A stretch of 64,000 nt of DNA from Archilochus colubris (Eukaryota; Chordata; Aves; Apodiformes; Trochilidae), in the NCBI GenBank assembly GCA_023079485.1, contig CM041083.1, positions 152,414,552 to 152,478,551 of the forward strand, written 5' to 3'. Below, in pieces: positions 60,322 through 64,000 of this stretch (position 1 is the stretch's first letter; each line of letters opens with the position of its first letter). A program made the translations under genes and the position numbers. The notes under the pieces are model-generated. The model worked only from the letters and a program-made list of their open reading frames with translations. It ran no database searches and was not told where the DNA came from.

Positions 60322-60882
60322 GCTGGGTACTGGTGAGGATGTAACTTGAATACTATGTCCGGTTTTGTGTATCCTACTACAAGAAAGCCATCAAGGTGCT
60401 GGAATGAGTTCAGAGAAGAGCAGCAAAGCTGGTGAAGGGTCTGGAGCACAAGTCTTATGAGGAATGGCTGAGGGAATGGGGTTGTTTATTCTGGACAAAA
60501 GGAGGCTGCAGGGAGACCTTATTGCTCTCTTCAAATACCTGAGATTGTAGCAAGGTGGGTGTTGGCCTCTTCTCCCAAGTGAAAAAGGATAGGACAAGGG
60601 GAAATGGTCTCAAGTTGCACCAGGGAAGGTTTAGCTCAGATATTAGAAGCAACTTCTTCACTGAAAGGGTTAGTTCAATACTGCTGCCCTAGGAGGTGGT
60701 TAAATCACCATCCATAGAGGTGTTTAAAAGACATAGATGAGGTGCTTAGAAATATGTTTTAAGAACTGGACTTGGTAGAGTTAGGTCAATGGTTAGGTTA
60801 TGAGAGTTAGGTTATGGTTGGAATTGATGATCTTAAATCTTTTCCAACCAGAATGATTCTGTAATTCTTTGTGATTCTAATT
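60322..60882 (+). mobile_element. CR1 retrotransposon, 5'-truncated
   Basis: Starts at gggtactggtgaggatgtaa in the late RT region and runs through gagaagagcagcaaagctgg, agggagaccttattgctctc and tcaagttgcaccagggaagg to the 3' UTR, ending with octamer-like units (gattctgtaattctttgtgattct). Many substitutions and stops show it is old. A stretch near 60795-60820 repeats gttaggttatg twice. It is closest in the window to the 20.8-22.3 kb copy. Confidence 0.92.
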
Positions 60883-61225
60883 ATAGGACATTTACTCAGA
60901 GTGACTACTGGACTTGGTTAGTTGTGATAAAATTATGAGAAAACAATATAATAAAGGAACTGTTAGAATACCAGGAAAGTTTCAGGAAAAATTAGCCCTA
61001 GAAATAAAGCCTTCTGTTTCTTAATGTCAGAGAACAACAGTTCACAGTAGAACAACGTAGATGTAGAACACAGTAGATGAGACAGCAGAAGGCTGGAGAA
61101 AAAAAAATTAGAAGAAACAGAAATCAAGGTCTTGGACCATTACGTTTGAGAAGAAAAAAGGAAAAGAAAAAAAAAAAAAAGAAAGCAGATTGACATTAAA
61201 TACTGACAAGTAGAAAAACTGTGAA

Positions 61226-61282
61226 AAGAGTATTGGCTTGGAAGTGCAGGTGGATATCCTGCACCTAAAGTGCAGGTGGATA
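61226..61282. repeat. Small nested direct and inverted repeats
   Basis: The 15-bp word aagtgcaggtggata occurs at 61242-61256 and 61268-61282, and CCTGCAC between them complements GTGCAGG on each side. The word aagagtattggcttgga at 61226-61242 recurs at 61761-61777. The origin is unknown. Confidence 0.75.
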
Positions 61283-61447
61283 ATCCAACCCTTTCATATA
61301 TAACTGGACTTTATTTGAGAGTTGAGACTGACGTGTCATCTCTTCAAGTGAGATTCTAAATATAGATTATCATAAAATGAATGTTTCAAGGTTTAAAAAA
61401 AATTACTATTCTAAGTAAAGCTAATTAGAAAGCTAATTGCTTTTAGA

Positions 61448-61550
61448 TGTGTTGCTGAGGGATATGATTTGGTGGTGGAGTTGGCAATGCTAGGTTGATG
61501 GTTGGACTTGATCTTAAGGGTCTTCTCCAACCAAAAAAAAAACCTATGGG
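61448..61550 (+). mobile_element. CR1 3' terminal fragment
   Basis: Only the last 100 bp: gttgctgagggatatgattt, ggtggtggagttggcaatgc and ggttggacttgatcttaagg, then ttctccaacca, an A run and a decayed tail. Such very short 5'-truncated copies are common for CR1. It lies between the two copies of the 17-bp word at 61226 and 61761. Confidence 0.82.
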
Positions 61551-64000
61551 TTTATAAAAATGCGTTCTAAATACATAATTAAAACAGCAGTAGTTCAAAT
61601 CTCAATTATCAAATAGATCTTCGATGCATACACATAAAAGATAATCTCTTAGATTATCTGTCTCAATTTATGAAATAAGCAATTACCTAGGAGAAGCATC
61701 ATCACACTCATAGCTTAACTCATTTTAAAAATATTGTGGATTCCAGAAGAAAATTGTGAGAAGAGTATTGGCTTGGACAGCTGAAGTGAGAGTCATGAAC
61801 TACTTTTCCTTTCAGTAACCTCAGGGCATAAGCTACTTCAGTGTCCTCATTTATTTTAGGAACGGAATTATTCCTTAGTTAAAAAGGCACAAGACTAATA
61901 TTATCCTTTAATCATATCACTGATATGCCAGATCTTGTTACATTATATCTAGTGTGACATCACATGGCAAACAGTATATAGCTTCAACCAGCAATTTCTT
62001 TTATGATGCCTGGCAGCTTATGAATCCAGTAATGTTCTGTCCTTGATGATGTAGATGCCATTCCTCCACAGTACTCTCTTTTCAACAAAATACTCAGTCC
62101 CTTAGACATGAACAATTTTCTATAAATCTGCTTTGATTTGGTGATGAAGGCAGAGTTCAGATAAGGTTTCTTGTCTGCTGAAGACTCTAGATTCACTTTT
62201 AATAAAATTCTAATGATAAGAATAAGCCTCATATTAAGGATGAAGTAATTAGAAATTATGCTATTTACAATAGGACCTTAGTTTTACTTAAAAGAAAACA
62301 GTTATCAGAACAAGACATGGAGATTAAAGCCTTCAGTTCTATGTACACTTTGGAAGACAAATCAACTTTGCTTTATAGATAGGGTGGAAAAATATTTTTA
62401 AAGTAGCTGAAGTAAGATAAAAAAATTTGTTTTCTTCATCCTTAAATAACCAGGAAATGCTATGTAACACATTTGACTGAAAATAGACTTCTTCGCAAAG
62501 GGCAGAGCTACAATTCTGGAATCACTATGAAGGAGACAGTTATCCCACTTTTCTTAACTGGAAGTGAATAGGGATAATGCAACACAATATAATTCTGTAT
62601 TTTCTTTCTTGAAAGGTTGTCTTTTGTTGTGTTTTTCTTCCCTTCCAGATACTGGTTTTGCATTTGCCCTGCCTCTGTCCTGAGATTTTTTTCTACTACA
62701 CTAGTCCCTTACATTAATCCACAGGATTATGCACCACCTTCTGTAAGAAAGCAAAGCTTTCTTGAGTTTGGAAGCCAGGCTTTAGGAAACCTTTAGGCAG
62801 AATCTTAAAAATAACTTAAGAAAACACGTCCTGCTGAAAGTCACATACTGGGAAATTGCCTCTTTATCAATTACGCCTAAGCATTTTGAAAACATTTCAC
62901 ACTTCTTGTGACTGCACACAGAGGGTGAAAGATGAGCTGGCTGTTGAGAAGCTAAATAAACTGGAAGTGTAAATCAGTCAGGTAATTAAAATACTGACTT
63001 ACAGTAGCACTCTACACTCTGACAGAGACTCTTCTACCAAGACACTTAACCTTTATGAAAAGGTCAGGTTTCTTCTTTCTAAAATATTAGAACTGTTTTT
63101 ATTTTGATAATAATTGCACATGTCAGCCATAATATTCTTGGTTTTCCATACTATTCTATTAATTGGTACAAAAAACATCCAGGGATTTATTCACCTCCTT
63201 GAAAATTGTTCAGTGTTATTGGTACACAGCATATAAATGGTATTTGAACAGGGCTGGGAGAAAAAACACAGGAAAGAGAAAACTTAAGGAAAAAGTGTGC
63301 TTTTTGGATTAGCAACTGGATGCTATATAGAAAGTGGTAGGGCTGGACAGCAGAATGCTGCTATCAAATACATTGGTTAAAATAATAGTAATCTAGTTCA
63401 GAAATAACTCAGCATTCAATTTGTTAGCGTTGATTCCCCCTTGCCCAGGTTTTTGGGGGGATTTTTTTTTTGGCATGTCTTAGAGAGTTTAAGTCATGAT
63501 TTTTATAATTAAAACTTTTTTTTTTTCTGAAACAATTGTATTCATGTGGATGAAAATAACCATTTGTTGAAATCTTCTTTTATTTCAAATTATATTTTTC
63601 TCTCATGTTACATAGCCACCAAAAAAGAAATAACTGTTTCAGACTATAGCATGCTGTGTTTCAAGACCATCTCATGAAGTGACACTTTAGAAAACTTATT
63701 TTATATTCTCTTTATCTGTAGTTCTGAAGTTTGGGATCAAGTTTCACTAGTAGTAGTAAAAAATTATTTGCATCTTTTCTGGAAAAAAATATATTTTTCC
63801 CATACTTCTATATAGCTTATTTCATGAATGTTCTCTGGATTTTACATGTTTCATGACTCCTCACGCAGCATTTTCTTGTCCTGTAACATTTATTTTTGAG
63901 ATCTCAAATTCAGCTTTTGTCTTACAAATGTAACATCAGCCATTTCTTCAGGACTGATTTCTATGTAACGCCATTTAAATTACTGTCACTCATTTTAGTT
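61551..64000. other. AT-rich unique sequence, no gene seen
   Basis: No mobile element or gene is recognised to the window edge. An 82-codon minus-strand frame (61984-62232) has no domain. Short T runs occur near 63463-63470 and 63517-63527. Confidence 0.55.

Noticed and set aside
1..64000. tRNA, rRNA, snoRNA, microRNA or CRISPR-like arrays
   Set aside because: No cloverleaf with Pol III boxes, rRNA core, or regular spacer-repeat structure was seen. The tandem arrays are simple repeats.

Overview
The window is nuclear DNA of a bird, most likely a neoavian and possibly a songbird. It is visibly AT-rich, has no dense coding, and its interspersed repeats are almost all CR1 non-LTR retrotransposons, several ending in the CR1-type ATTCTRTG octamer tail, plus endogenous-retrovirus LTR sequence. 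No mammalian-type SINEs or L1 were seen. I find no complete protein-coding gene, tRNA, rRNA or CRISPR. The window is best read as intergenic or long-intron sequence. All family calls rest on reading the sequence; nothing was searched.

Layout. A CR1 endonuclease scrap lies at 1-85, followed by unique AT-rich DNA. CR1 copies on the + strand lie at 6.2-7.1 kb and 16.9-17.4 kb. At 20.8-22.3 kb there is a long, internally deleted CR1 that keeps the end of ORF1 (esterase), part of the endonuclease and the C-terminal half of the reverse transcriptase. A 3'-truncated copy follows at 22.7-23.1 kb. At 28.0-29.6 kb an antisense CR1 tail is followed by a sense CR1 split by about 0.6 kb of foreign, LTR-like sequence. 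Further CR1s lie at 35.7-36.0 (-), 38.1-38.4 (+), 43.4-44.35 (-), 60.3-60.9 (+) and 61.4-61.55 kb (+). A complete solo LTR of 661 bp, with TG...CA ends and a 5-bp target duplication, occupies 44810-45470. A second, less certain LTR-like segment spans about 10.9-12.2 kb and starts with three copies of a 41-42-bp tandem repeat.

Simple repeats include two CCCTT/GGGAA pentamer arrays (25.0-25.3 kb, and 44 uninterrupted units at 38.6 kb), two C-poor G/T tracts (35.1 and 39.4 kb), a TTTA array (9.5 kb) and a TA tract (48.7 kb). The interval 45.5-60.3 kb has no recognisable CR1.

The points most worth following are four candidate exons with good splice sites (best: 27213-27307, + strand, 31 open codons), a hairpin that contains a phased heat-shock-element array (15976-16010), several perfect hairpins and palindromes, and the CR1 insertion history. 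None of these shows a new biological system; the window reads as an ordinary avian gene-poor region with a few testable oddities.
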